This document shows positions 18,299 to 26,358 of a DNA stretch of 64,000 bases, piece after piece. Position numbers and translations under genes: made by a program. How positions within the stretch are numbered: position 1 is the stretch's first letter; each line of letters starts with the position of its first letter. The DNA lies in NCBI RefSeq assembly GCF_000559025.1, contig NZ_JAAN01000043.1, forward strand, positions 1 through 64,000. Direction: 5' to 3'. This DNA comes from Luteimonas huabeiensis HB2. Its GTDB lineage: Bacteria > Pseudomonadota > Gammaproteobacteria > Xanthomonadales > Xanthomonadaceae. Below the pieces are notes generated by a model. It saw only the letters and a list, made by a program, of their open reading frames with translations. It searched no databases and was not told the origin of the DNA.

Positions 18299-18604
18299 TT
18301 ACTGCTTGCGGGCGACGGCCGACTGGGCCTCGCCGATGGTCTTGACGACCGTGTTCGCGGTGTTGGTCAGCAGGCTGAACTGCTGCGCGAGCACCTGGAA
18401 GTTGGTCATGGTGCTGGGCTCGTCCTTGTCGACGCGACCGGCGGCTTCCTGGAGCGCCTTGCCGACGCTGTCGATCTGCTTGTTCAGGCCCTCGACCAGC
18501 GCGGCCAGCCAGCTCTTGGCGCCCACGGCGCCCTTTCCGCCTTGCTGGGCACGCTGCAGACCATCGGTGGCGATTCCGTTGTAGATGGCTTCGTAGCTCG
18601 ACAT
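18299..18604 (-). CDS. SctF-like type III needle/filament protein, second copy
   Basis: 101-aa small helical protein without a signal peptide. The C-terminal half has the pattern of needle subunits: a DEPS break between two helices (PrgI has a similar PSDP turn), then a helix with FSLLTNTANTVVKTIGEA. It aligns along its length with the 110-aa protein at 24651-24983: SWLAAL/SWYAAM, a D in the next helix, DEPS/NEPS, and a terminal RKQ/KRQ. It has a good aaggga ribosome site before ATG 18604 and a strong terminator after it, suggesting abundant and separately dosed expression. It could be the main needle, an outer filament subunit or a secreted early substrate. Confidence 0.7.
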   Translation of the reverse strand: MSSYEAIYNGIATDGLQRAQQGGKGAVGAKSWLAALVEGLNKQIDSVGKALQEAAGRVDKDEPSTMTNFQVLAQQFSLLTNTANTVVKTIGEAQSAVARKQ

Positions 18605-18707
18605 GATTGCGGTTCCCTTGTGGGTATCGGAGATGGGATCTTGCGTTCGTGGCTTGTGCGGCGATGCGGAGTCTCGAGAGCCGGCGGAGATGCCGGCGGC
18701 TCGACGA

Positions 18708-19409
18708 TCAGCGTGCCGGCGGCCCCCGCGGTCGACGCACGCGCCGCTCGGTGATGCCCCCTAGCGGCGGCTGATGGGCCGCGACCGGTACGGTCGCCTC
18801 GACTTCCGACCCCGCGGCCTGCTTTCGGGTCTCCAGCCACGCGAAGGCGGCCTCCTCCCCTTCATCGCGGCAACGACGCGCGAACTCCAGGGCATCACGG
18901 AGTTCCGGGTTCTGCAGGGGATTGATCGCCTGATCGAAGCTTCGGATCAGATTGTTCGAATCCTCATCGCTGAGCAAGCCGTTGGACTTGAGCGCATCGA
19001 CCATCTCGATCCACTGCTTCCGATCGGGGATCGTCAGCTCAAGATCGATGGGAGCGGATTCGACCGCTTCACGATAGTGCTGAAGCAGCATCTCGCGGCT
19101 TTCGTCGTCGAGGTCGTCGCGACGATCGAGCGACGCGCTGAACTCCGCGACCAGGCGATCGCGATGAGCCGCCGCCTCGTCGCCCGGCGGAACCGTCGCG
19201 GCCGGCGTCTCGGCGAGCGCAACAGCGGACTCGGCCGCCAAGGACCTGACGTCCGGCGCTTCCGCCGAGGTCGAGCGACGCTTGATGCTCTGTCGTCTGA
19301 TCATGTGCCGAAAGCGCCGGAGCGCCTGCCTCCTCCTGAATCGAATCGCCGCGCCCGGGGACATGGCGATGAATCCTGGGACCGAGTATTCCGGCAGCGG
19401 CCTTCCCAT
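18708..19409 (-). CDS. Unknown protein of the type III secretion cluster
   Basis: Up to 233 aa; ATG 19409, 19364 or 19304 could each be the start and no ribosome site decides. The N-terminus is strongly basic (IRFRRRQALRRFRHMIRR). The middle and C-terminal parts are acidic and predicted helical (EFSASLDRRDDLDDESREMLLQHY, KQWIEMVDALKSNGLLSDEDSNNLIRS). There is no signal peptide or membrane segment. It lies between sctP and the second sctF-like gene on the same strand, so it is probably expressed with the apparatus. It might be a chaperone, a gatekeeper fragment or a secreted protein; I recognise none. Confidence 0.6.
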   Translation of the reverse strand: MGRPLPEYSVPGFIAMSPGAAIRFRRRQALRRFRHMIRRQSIKRRSTSAEAPDVRSLAAESAVALAETPAATVPPGDEAAAHRDRLVAEFSASLDRRDDLDDESREMLLQHYREAVESAPIDLELTIPDRKQWIEMVDALKSNGLLSDEDSNNLIRSFDQAINPLQNPELRDALEFARRCRDEGEEAAFAWLETRKQAAGSEVEATVPVAAHQPPLGGITERRVRRPRGPPAR

Positions 19410-19491
19410 CGCAATCTAGGGCGCACCCGAGGTCGGCGCGGCATGGGCGAGATGGCGGCTCCACAGGCCGTGGGCTGCCGGCAATCTTGGC

Positions 19492-20160
19492 TCACGCGTG
19501 CAACTCCGAATCGATCTCCAGCCGGCCCAGCCCCTTCTCGGCGAAGCGGCGGGCCAATTCGGGCGCCGCTTCCCGGATCGCGTCGTAACTGCCGCGCGAA
19601 CGCGTATCGGCCTTGAGCGCCCAGCCGGTCTCGGTGCGGCTGAGCAGCAGGTCGGTGCCGGGCAGGGTCGCGTCGGACATGCGCAGCAGGACCTGGCCGT
19701 CGGCGGCATCGCGGCCGGCGCCGCCGCCGACCGCGAGCTGGCGGACGTGGCGCTCGACCAGTTCGGCGAAGGCGTTGGCATTGACCGGCGGCGGGGCCAC
19801 GGGCGGCGCCGCGGCGCCGTCGCGCAGGGCCGACTGCGCCTGCATCATCGCCAGCACTTCCGCTCCCTCCAGCGTCTGCTGGCCGGCGTCCGCGCCCTCC
19901 TCGCGGCGCGCACCGACGGCCTCGACCCGCTGACCGTCGTCGGCGCCGGCGCCGTGCGGCGCTCCGGACTGCTCCTGGCGAGCCGCCTGGAATTCCTCGC
20001 GCGCCTCCCGCCCCGCCTGGCCGGCCTGCCGCAGCACTTCGCGGAAGCGGTCCACGTTCTCGCGCGGCGGCGGCGGACGCTCGCCTTCGCGGGTCTTCGC
20101 GCTCTCCTGCAGCCGCGCGTTGGCGGCGTTGTCTGCGGACTGGCTGCGTTCGACGCTCAT
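19492..20160 (-). CDS. sctP: Type III secretion needle-length/substrate-switch protein, SctP (YscP/HpaP-like)
   Basis: 222-aa soluble protein. The N-terminal 120 residues are hydrophilic, rich in Arg, Glu, Gln and Ala, and probably disordered. The C-terminal 90 residues form a compact domain (VLLRMSDATLPGTDLLLSRTETGWAL, LARRFAEKGLGRLEID) of the type seen in HpaP/YscP substrate-specificity switch proteins, which fix needle length and then switch export from early to late substrates. An aggtga ribosome site precedes ATG 20160. It lies ten bases downstream of sctO, in the usual sctN-sctO-sctP order. The assignment rests on position and general composition more than on sharp motifs. Confidence 0.7.
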   Translation of the reverse strand: MSVERSQSADNAANARLQESAKTREGERPPPPRENVDRFREVLRQAGQAGREAREEFQAARQEQSGAPHGAGADDGQRVEAVGARREEGADAGQQTLEGAEVLAMMQAQSALRDGAAAPPVAPPPVNANAFAELVERHVRQLAVGGGAGRDAADGQVLLRMSDATLPGTDLLLSRTETGWALKADTRSRGSYDAIREAAPELARRFAEKGLGRLEIDSELHA

Positions 20161-20169
20161 GGGGTCACC

Positions 20170-20658
20170 TCAGTGCGATCCGGGGGCGATGTAGCGCGCG
20201 AGCAGCAGATCGGCCGCCGCGTCCTCTTCCTGGTGCGCTTCCAGCGCGAACTGCTCGTCGCGCCAGATCCGCTTGCGCTTTTCCAGCGCGTCCTCGCGCG
20301 CCTTGGCGCGGAAATAGGCCTGCTTGGCGGTCTCCAGCGCCTGCTCGGCCTCGCGCAGACGCGCCTGGGCCGCCTGCAGGCGCTGCTGCGCGGCGACGAT
20401 GCGCTCGGCCAGCAGCCCGATGTGGGACTCGCGATGCTCGAGCGCCACCGGCCAGGGCACGCCGGCCGGCGGCGGGTCCAGTAGGCGGGCGCGGTGGTCG
20501 GCGCGCTCGCGGCCCAGCGCCTCGATCTCGCCGCCGATGCGCTGGCACTCCTCGCGGCAGGCCGCCGCCGCGCGCTGCTGCGCCAGCACCGCCTGGCGCG
20601 CCGCCTCGGTGCGGTGGGCGCGCAGCTTCAGCAGGGTCTGCAGCGGATAGCGCTTCAT
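20170..20658 (-). CDS. sctO: Type III secretion ATPase stalk protein SctO (YscO-like)
   Basis: 162-aa protein that is almost entirely an Arg/Glu/Ala/Gln-rich coiled coil, starting with MKRYPLQTLLKLRAHR, a typical opening for SctO and the flagellar homologue FliJ. SctO forms the central stalk of the SctN hexamer and contacts SctV. Length and position directly after sctN support the assignment. Its ATG overlaps the sctN stop as ATGA (20658-20655), so translation is coupled. Confidence 0.85.
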   Translation of the reverse strand: MKRYPLQTLLKLRAHRTEAARQAVLAQQRAAAACREECQRIGGEIEALGRERADHRARLLDPPPAGVPWPVALEHRESHIGLLAERIVAAQQRLQAAQARLREAEQALETAKQAYFRAKAREDALEKRKRIWRDEQFALEAHQEEDAAADLLLARYIAPGSH

Positions 20659-22010
20659 CCGAACAGCCTCCGCAGCGCCTGCGCCGACTGCTCGAAGGGC
20701 ACCAGCTCGGAGGAGGACTGCTGCAGCAGCTTGCGGATCGGCCCGATCTTCTCGATGGCCACGTCGGCCTCGGGATCGCTGCCGCGCTTGTACTCGCCCA
20801 GTTGCAGCAGCAGCTCGATGTCCTGGTGCTTGGCGAGGTACTTGCGCAGCTGACCGGCCGCGCGCAGGTGGCCCTCGTCGACCACCCGCGGCATCGTGCG
20901 GCTGAGGCTGGTCAGCACGTCGATCGCGGGGTAGTGGTAGGCGGCGGCGAGCTTGCGCGAGAGCACGATGTGGCCGTCGAGGATCGAGCGGACTTCCTCC
21001 ACGATCGGGTCGCCGCCGTCCTCGTCCTCGGCCAGGACGGTGTAGAACGCGGTGATGCTGCCGCGCTCGTTGTTGCCGGCGCGCTCGAACAGGCGCGGCA
21101 TCGCGCTGAACACCGAGGGCGGGAAGCCGCGCCTGGCCGGCGGCTCGCCGATCGCCAGGCCGACGTCGCGCAGCGCGCGCGCGAAGCGCGTCACCGAGTC
21201 CACCAGCAGCAGCACGCGCTTGCCCTGGTCGCGGAAGTGCTCGGCGATGGCGGTGCCGGCCCAGGCGGCGCGGCTGCGCTCCAGGGCCGGACGGTCGGAG
21301 GTGGCGACCACGATGACCGACTTGGCCAGGCCGCTGTCGCCGAGGTTGTCGTGGATGAACTCGTTGACCTCGCGCCCGCGCTCGCCGACCAGCACGATCA
21401 CGTTGACGTCGGCGTCGCCGCCGCGGGCGAGCATGCCCAGCAGCGTGCTCTTGCCGCCGCCGGCCACGGCGAAGATGCCGATGCGCTGGCCCTCGCCGGC
21501 GGTCATGACGGTGTCGATCGCGCGCACGCCGGTGGAGAACGGCCGCTCGATCAGGTTGCGGGTCAGCGGGTTGGGCGAGGCGGCGTAGATCGGCGCCTCC
21601 ACCGTCGGCCCGGCGATCGGGCCGCGGCCGTCGAGCGGTTCGCCGTGGGCGTCCAGCACCCGGCCCAGCAGCCCGGGGCCGGCGCGCAGCGCGGCCTGGC
21701 GGCCGGTGGCGTAGACCTCGGTGGTGGCGGAGATGCCGTCGAGCGCGCCCAGCGGCGTGAGCAGGGTGTGCTGGCGCGCCACCCCCACCACCTCGGCGGC
21801 GAGGGAGAAATTCGGATCGCCCTCCCCGGGCGGATTGCGCAGGTGGCAGAGTTCGCCGATCGAGGCGCGCAGGCCGGTGGCGCGGATCAGCGTGCCGTAG
21901 GCGTCGGCCACCTTGCCCACGCGCTGGACGGTCTTGACCGCGGTCAGCGCGCTCAGCAGCGGATCGCCGGCCGCGGCCAGCACCGCGTCGAGCGGATCGG
22001 AGCCGCTCAT
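20655..22010 (-). CDS. sctN: Type III secretion ATPase SctN
   Basis: 451-aa cytoplasmic hexameric ATPase that unfolds and detaches chaperones from substrates at the base of the injectisome. The Walker A motif AVAGGGKST is at residues 181-189, followed by VIVLVGERGREVNEFI and the Walker B strand VLLLVDSVTRFARALRD. The GYPPSVF-type element appears as RRGFPPSVFS, and the C-terminus has the FliI/YscN helical end. Injectisome rather than flagellar identity follows from the adjacent sctL, sctO and sctJ. It overlaps both sctL upstream and sctO downstream by four bases. Confidence 0.96.
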   Translation of the reverse strand: MSGSDPLDAVLAAAGDPLLSALTAVKTVQRVGKVADAYGTLIRATGLRASIGELCHLRNPPGEGDPNFSLAAEVVGVARQHTLLTPLGALDGISATTEVYATGRQAALRAGPGLLGRVLDAHGEPLDGRGPIAGPTVEAPIYAASPNPLTRNLIERPFSTGVRAIDTVMTAGEGQRIGIFAVAGGGKSTLLGMLARGGDADVNVIVLVGERGREVNEFIHDNLGDSGLAKSVIVVATSDRPALERSRAAWAGTAIAEHFRDQGKRVLLLVDSVTRFARALRDVGLAIGEPPARRGFPPSVFSAMPRLFERAGNNERGSITAFYTVLAEDEDGGDPIVEEVRSILDGHIVLSRKLAAAYHYPAIDVLTSLSRTMPRVVDEGHLRAAGQLRKYLAKHQDIELLLQLGEYKRGSDPEADVAIEKIGPIRKLLQQSSSELVPFEQSAQALRRLFG

Positions 22011-22651
22011 CCGGCGCTCCCGCGGCCGGCGGCGCCGGCCAGGGCGAGGCGGATCGCCTCGATCTGCTGGGCGACGCCGGCGCGCACCTCGCCGGCTTCC
22101 GAGACCACCACGCAGCTCAGCGGGTCGAGGCTCTCGTCGTCGACCAGCTCGATGACGCCCACCGCCGGATGCGCCTGGCGCACCGCGCCGAGGCCGGCGG
22201 CGACGCTCTCGCGCACGGAGGGGTGCACGCGGATCAGCAGGAACTGCTCCGCCTGCGCCGCCTCGACCGCCTGCATCACCAGCGGCGGCACCACCCGGGC
22301 GGCGTCGAAGCCGGGAGCGATCCGCGCCACGATCGCGCAGGCGAGCTCGGTGATGCGCCCGGCGGCGTCGCCCAGCACGCGCGCGCGCTGCTCGTTGAGC
22401 GCGGCCAGCTTCTCGGTCATCTGCTGCTGCGCGCGCGCCAGGCCCTCGGCGAAGCCTTCGGCCTGGCCCTGCTCGCGCGCGCGCGCGATCTCCTGCCCGG
22501 CCTCGGCGTAGAGGGCGTTGACGCGCTCGAGCAGGGCGTCGAGCTCCTCCAGCCGCGCCCAGGCCTGCGCGGGCACCACGCGCGCGGCCAGCACGCGGCC
22601 GAAGCGCTGCGCGTCCTGGACGGCCACGGCGGCGTCGGAGGGCGAATTCAT
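22007..22651 (-). CDS. sctL: Type III secretion stator protein SctL (YscL/HrpE family)
   Basis: 214-aa cytoplasmic protein that regulates SctN and links it to the sorting platform (SctK/SctQ). The start at 22651 is chosen because it overlaps the sctK stop as ATGA; an upstream extension would overlap sctK deeply. The N-terminal half is a coiled coil (ARLEELDALLERVNALYAEAG, QGQAEGFAEGLARAQQQM) with the typical FliH-like Gly/Ala/Glu spacing. The C-terminal half is the globular domain (CAIVARIAPGF, LIRVHPSVRESV, VELVDDESLDPLSCVVVSEAGEV). The order sctK-sctL-sctN matches Ysc-type clusters. Confidence 0.9.
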   Translation of the reverse strand: MNSPSDAAVAVQDAQRFGRVLAARVVPAQAWARLEELDALLERVNALYAEAGQEIARAREQGQAEGFAEGLARAQQQMTEKLAALNEQRARVLGDAAGRITELACAIVARIAPGFDAARVVPPLVMQAVEAAQAEQFLLIRVHPSVRESVAAGLGAVRQAHPAVGVIELVDDESLDPLSCVVVSEAGEVRAGVAQQIEAIRLALAGAAGRGSAG

Positions 22652-23286
22652 CGGCGGCGGTTCTCCGTCAGGGCGCGGGTCTCGTGATGGGTGCACAGCA
22701 GCAGCACCGGCTTCTCGGGCAGGTGCGCGGGGCCCGCGTCCTCGCGCGGGTGCAGCAGCGCCACCCACTCCCCGAGCGCGGGCTCGCGCTGCGCCGCCCA
22801 GGCGCGCAGTTCGTCGCGCCCCTGCCTGGCGAAGAGCGCCAGCAACCGCGCATCGTCGGCATCCGCGCGCAGCGCGCCGTCCCAGGCGGCCGCCAGGCGC
22901 CGCGCCACCTCCGGGGCGACCTTGGCGTCCCAGACGCTGGGGTCGAGCGCGAGCAGGTAGCTGTTGCCCAGCGCGCGCTTCAGCCTGCGCACCGGCTCGC
23001 GGCGGACCTCCGCGCGGATCAGCGGCGCGTAGGCGAGGACGCCGAGATCCCGCGTCAGGCGTTCCAGCCTGGCGCGCGGCCAGCGGGTGGCGAGGGTGGC
23101 GAAGTCCTGGCCCGGCCGCGGCGCGAACAGGGCGCGGGCAGCGCCTTCGCGCAGCAGGCCGCGCACCAGCAGCCGACGGCCCAGGGCGCTGCCGCGCGCG
23201 CGCCGCAGCAGCTCGGGCGGCAGCGGTTCATCGCCTGCCGCGAACCAGCTCGGATCGATCTCCGACAGCAGGGCCTGCAGCGCCAT
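22648..23286 (-). CDS. sctK: Type III secretion sorting-platform protein SctK
   Basis: 212-aa cytoplasmic protein lying between sctJ and sctL, the position of yscK. The sequence is Arg/Ala/Leu rich and helical (LLRRARGSALGRRLLVRGLLR, LERLTRDLGVLAYAPLIRAEV), as in the fast-evolving SctK/OrgA family, which bridges SctD and SctQ. It has no signal peptide or membrane segment. The name relies mainly on gene order and size. It ends four bases into sctL and starts 93 bp after sctJ. Confidence 0.75.
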   Translation of the reverse strand: MALQALLSEIDPSWFAAGDEPLPPELLRRARGSALGRRLLVRGLLREGAARALFAPRPGQDFATLATRWPRARLERLTRDLGVLAYAPLIRAEVRREPVRRLKRALGNSYLLALDPSVWDAKVAPEVARRLAAAWDGALRADADDARLLALFARQGRDELRAWAAQREPALGEWVALLHPREDAGPAHLPEKPVLLLCTHHETRALTENRRR

Positions 23287-23379
23287 CGCCCGCCCCTACC
23301 ATCGCCGTGCGTCGGGCACGGCAGCGGCGCCACGCGGCAGGCGGCACCCGAAAACGGCGGCGGCGCTGCCGATGCGCAT

Positions 23380-24153
23380 TCAGCCGTTCCACACCGGCGG
23401 CGTCTCGGCCTTGCGCGCCTGCATGCGCTGGCGCAAGCGCCCGCCGAAGGCGAACAGCGCGCCCAGCAGCGCCACCACGGCCGCGGCGATGCCCAGCCCG
23501 AGCGGGCTGATCGCGGACATGGCCACCGCGCCGGGGCGGGCGGCCGGGCCCTGCACCGGATTGGCGAAGGTCTGGAAGGTGACCGTCACCTTGTTGATGT
23601 CGCTCATGCCCGGCACGCCGTCCTTGATGACCATCTTCATCTCGGTCTCGAAATCGCGGACATTGGCGCCGGGCTGTTCGAAGATCACCACCGAGGCGGA
23701 GGCGTCGGTCGCGGTGCCGCCGAGCGGGTCGCGCTCGGGCAGGTTGATGTGCACGTGCGCCTCGGCGACGCCGGGGTAGCGCGACAGCGTGCGCGACATC
23801 TCCTGCTGCAGACCGTGCTGCAGCATCGAACGCTCGGTCTGCGCGGAGGTGGCGAAGCCGTCCTTCTTGAAGATGTCGCCGAGCAGGTCGAAACGCTGCC
23901 CGGGCAGCCCGCGCGAATGCAGGATCTGCATGGCGTACGGGAAATCCGACTGGTCGACGCGGATCTCCCAGCCGGTCTTGCTGACGGAGGTGCGCTTCTC
24001 GGCGTCCACGCCGGAAGCGAGCAGCGCCGCCAGGACCTCGTTGGCCTGGCGCTCGTCGAGCTCGGAATACAGCGTGGTGCGGCTGCAGGCGGCCAGCAGC
24101 GCGCACAGCAGCAACACCGCCCAACCCGTCCACCGCTTTCCGGGACTCATCAT
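23380..24153 (-). CDS. sctJ: Type III secretion inner MS-ring lipoprotein SctJ
   Basis: 257-aa lipoprotein forming the inner ring in the inner membrane. A lipobox LLAAC (Cys23) is followed by the family opening SRTTLYSELDERQANEVLAALLASG. The YscJ ring domains continue through EIRVDQSDFPYAMQILHSRGLP and GVAEAHVHINLPERDPL. A C-terminal membrane segment (LGLGIAAAVVALLGALFAFGG, about 220-240) leaves a short cytoplasmic tail. A ggag site lies six bases before ATG 24153. It is 18 bp downstream of sctI. Confidence 0.95.
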   Translation of the reverse strand: MMSPGKRWTGWAVLLLCALLAACSRTTLYSELDERQANEVLAALLASGVDAEKRTSVSKTGWEIRVDQSDFPYAMQILHSRGLPGQRFDLLGDIFKKDGFATSAQTERSMLQHGLQQEMSRTLSRYPGVAEAHVHINLPERDPLGGTATDASASVVIFEQPGANVRDFETEMKMVIKDGVPGMSDINKVTVTFQTFANPVQGPAARPGAVAMSAISPLGLGIAAAVVALLGALFAFGGRLRQRMQARKAETPPVWNG

Positions 24154-24171
24154 GGCGCGCTCCTGCGACCG

Positions 24172-24597
24172 TCAGGACTGCTGCCGGAACAGCTGCTGCA
24201 CGCCGTCGGAGGTGCGGTTGGCGACGTTGGAGGTCAGCTGCGACTGGAACAGGAACTCGTGGCACTTCATGGTCATCTCGAGCACCTGGCTCGGCGTCAG
24301 GTCCTGTGTTCCGCTCATGGCCTTCGACAGCGCCTCGATGTTCTTGGCACCGCTGTTCAGGCTGTCGAACGCGGAGATCATCATGCGCGCGCCTTCGGAA
24401 GGCTCGGCCTTGGCCGGGTCCTGCACCGCCTGCGGCGCGGCCGCGGCGTCCGGGCCGCTGGCGCCGCCGGTGCGCTGCAGGGCCTGCGCGAAGTCGCGCA
24501 CGTCGATGGCGCCCGCCTGCTGCGGCGCCATGGCGGCGCCGGCGGGGCCGGTATGCGCGGCGACGTCGAGCGCCGCGACCTGGATGGCTTCGATCAT
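24172..24597 (-). CDS. sctI: Type III secretion inner rod protein SctI
   Basis: 141-aa protein without a signal peptide. The N-terminal 90 residues are Ala/Gln/Pro rich. The C-terminal helix, LTPSQVLEMTMKCHEFLFQSQ followed by LTSNVANRTSDGVQQLFRQQ, matches the YscI/PrgJ family, in which this helix inserts under the needle and connects it to the export gate. A gggagt site precedes ATG 24597. The order sctF-sctI-sctJ matches the Ysc arrangement. Confidence 0.88.
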   Translation of the reverse strand: MIEAIQVAALDVAAHTGPAGAAMAPQQAGAIDVRDFAQALQRTGGASGPDAAAAPQAVQDPAKAEPSEGARMMISAFDSLNSGAKNIEALSKAMSGTQDLTPSQVLEMTMKCHEFLFQSQLTSNVANRTSDGVQQLFRQQS

Positions 24598-24650
24598 TGG
24601 AGTGACTCCCGGGCCCGCGGGCCCTCAGGCAACATGTCTTGGCGGGATGG

Positions 24651-24983
24651 TTACTGCCGCTTGCCCAGCGTTTCCAGCGCCTGGCCGACGCTGTTCTGCG
24701 AGGTCGAGGCGTTGTTGGCCATGAAGGACATCTCGTGGCTCATCGTCGTGAGCTGAAGCAGATTGGACGGCTCGTTGGCGCCTGCGCCGATCTGATCGGA
24801 CATGTTCATGATCTTGGCCGCCTGGCCGTCGAGCGTGTTGCCCCAGGCGCGCGCCATCGCCGCGTACCAGCTGCTCGAGCCTGCTCCACCGCCGCCGCTG
24901 CTGCGCGAGCTGCCACGGCTGCTGTCCATCGCGGCCACGCCGAGGATGGAATTGTTCAACTGCGAATTGTCGATGGTGCTCAT
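24651..24983 (-). CDS. sctF: Type III secretion needle protein SctF
   Basis: 110-aa protein directly upstream of sctI, the usual place for the needle gene. The N-terminal 38 residues are Ser/Gly rich, longer than in classical needle subunits of about 80 aa. The rest forms two helices separated by GANEPSNLL, ending in MSFMANNASTSQNSVGQALETL. A strong aggag site precedes ATG 24983. It is homologous to the 101-aa protein at 18299-18604. SctF and SctI helices resemble one another, and this sequence also shares features with the SctI C-terminus. Either of the two SctF-like proteins could form the needle. Confidence 0.78.
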   Translation of the reverse strand: MSTIDNSQLNNSILGVAAMDSSRGSSRSSGGGGAGSSSWYAAMARAWGNTLDGQAAKIMNMSDQIGAGANEPSNLLQLTTMSHEMSFMANNASTSQNSVGQALETLGKRQ

Positions 24984-25111
24984 AGGAGGACTCCTCTTGG
25001 CTTGCGATCGATGGTGGAGATTGCCACTGCTGCGCTTCGCGAACTGCCGACTCTACCGAAACCGTTCAACATGAATGCGTAACCTGGGGTACGCCCCAGG
25101 TCCGGGTGCCG

Positions 25112-26323
25112 CTACATGCGGCGCGCAGCGGCCCGGGCCTCTTGCACCGCCTGCGCGGTCTGTCCGGGCGCCGCCGCGGCGCCGGGGGCGGGCGGCGCCT
25201 CCGGGTCCGGCGCGACCGGCGGCGGCCGCGGGGTCAGCCGCTGCAGGGTGCCGTCGCTGCTGAGCACCTGCGCGTGTTCGCCGACCGACACCAGCTGGCC
25301 CCAGCCCGGAAGCCGGGCGCCGACCTCGTAGCGGGTTCCGTCGAGCGCGACGACGTGCGCGTTCTCGCCGCGCACGATGGCGACGATGTGGATCGGATCG
25401 AGGTCCTCGGCGGCGACCTCCCGGCCCGCGTCCTGCGGCTCGGCCAGGTTCACCGGGAGCACCCTGTTGACCCCGGTCTCGGCCATCGCCCGCGAGCGCA
25501 CGAAGCGCTCGAACTTGCCCACGTCGGGGAACTCGCCGGTGACCTCGACGTCGTCGTTGCCCAGGTAGCGCACGCGCTCGACGCGGAAGCCGCCGCCGCG
25601 CAGGATCTCCGACACCGAATGCGCGAGATCCTCGCCGCTGCGCAGGCGCACGGTGGCCGGCAGCTCCTCGGCGCTCACCCGCTGGCGCAGCGTGTCGCGG
25701 GTGGCGCGGTCTTCGACGGTGCCGGCCAGCACGTAGCTGCCGTCGGCGCGCTGCTCCACCTGCGGATTGGCCACGTCGTGCTCGGCCGCCAGGTCGCGCA
25801 GCCGGCGCTCGACGTCGACCTGCTGCTCCTGCGCCGGCACCACCGCCACGAAGATCGCCAGCAGCGCCAGCGACAGTACCGAGACCGCGGCGATCATCGG
25901 CAGGCGGCGGACGATCGCCTGGCCGGGGCGCGGGCGGGCGGGCTCGAAGGTCACCCCTTCCGGCGCCAGGGCCAGCCAGGCGGGATCGTCGAGGTCGCCG
26001 AAGGCCAGCGCCGCGGTCTCGCCCAGGCCGACCCGCTCGACGCCGCCGAGCTCGACCGGATCGCCGGGGTGCAGCACGCGGCCTTCCAGCTTCAGCGGCG
26101 CATCCAGCGCGCGCAACTGCAGCACGCCGTCGACCACGCTGATCAGCGCGTGGTGGCTGGCCACGCCGCGGTCGGCGAGCACGATGTCGCAGTCGTCGCC
26201 GCTGCCGACCAGGATCATCTCGCGCTCGGCCAGTTCGCGGCTGGCGCCGGCGTGCAGGCCCGCCACGATCCGCAGCACCTTGCCGGCGGGGGCATCGGGT
26301 TGGGCGATGGCTTCGGATGTCAT
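25112..26323 (-). CDS. sctD: Type III secretion outer MS-ring protein SctD with FHA domain
   Basis: 403-aa inner-membrane protein. The N-terminal about 100 residues form the cytoplasmic FHA-like domain (IVAGLHAGASRELAEREMILVG, SGDDCDIVLADRGVASHHALI). One membrane segment follows (MIAAVSVLSLALLAIFVAVV, about 148-167). The periplasmic part has BON-type ring repeats (EVTGEFPDVGKFERFVRSRA). The C-terminus is an Ala/Pro-rich tail of about 40 residues. An aagga site lies before ATG 26323. It follows sctV by 35 bp and would connect the cytoplasmic sorting platform to the rings. Confidence 0.92.
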   Translation of the reverse strand: MTSEAIAQPDAPAGKVLRIVAGLHAGASRELAEREMILVGSGDDCDIVLADRGVASHHALISVVDGVLQLRALDAPLKLEGRVLHPGDPVELGGVERVGLGETAALAFGDLDDPAWLALAPEGVTFEPARPRPGQAIVRRLPMIAAVSVLSLALLAIFVAVVPAQEQQVDVERRLRDLAAEHDVANPQVEQRADGSYVLAGTVEDRATRDTLRQRVSAEELPATVRLRSGEDLAHSVSEILRGGGFRVERVRYLGNDDVEVTGEFPDVGKFERFVRSRAMAETGVNRVLPVNLAEPQDAGREVAAEDLDPIHIVAIVRGENAHVVALDGTRYEVGARLPGWGQLVSVGEHAQVLSSDGTLQRLTPRPPPVAPDPEAPPAPGAAAAPGQTAQAVQEARAAARRM

Positions 26324-26358
26324 GTGCGGACTCCTTGGGTTCTTCCCGGCGCGCGGCC

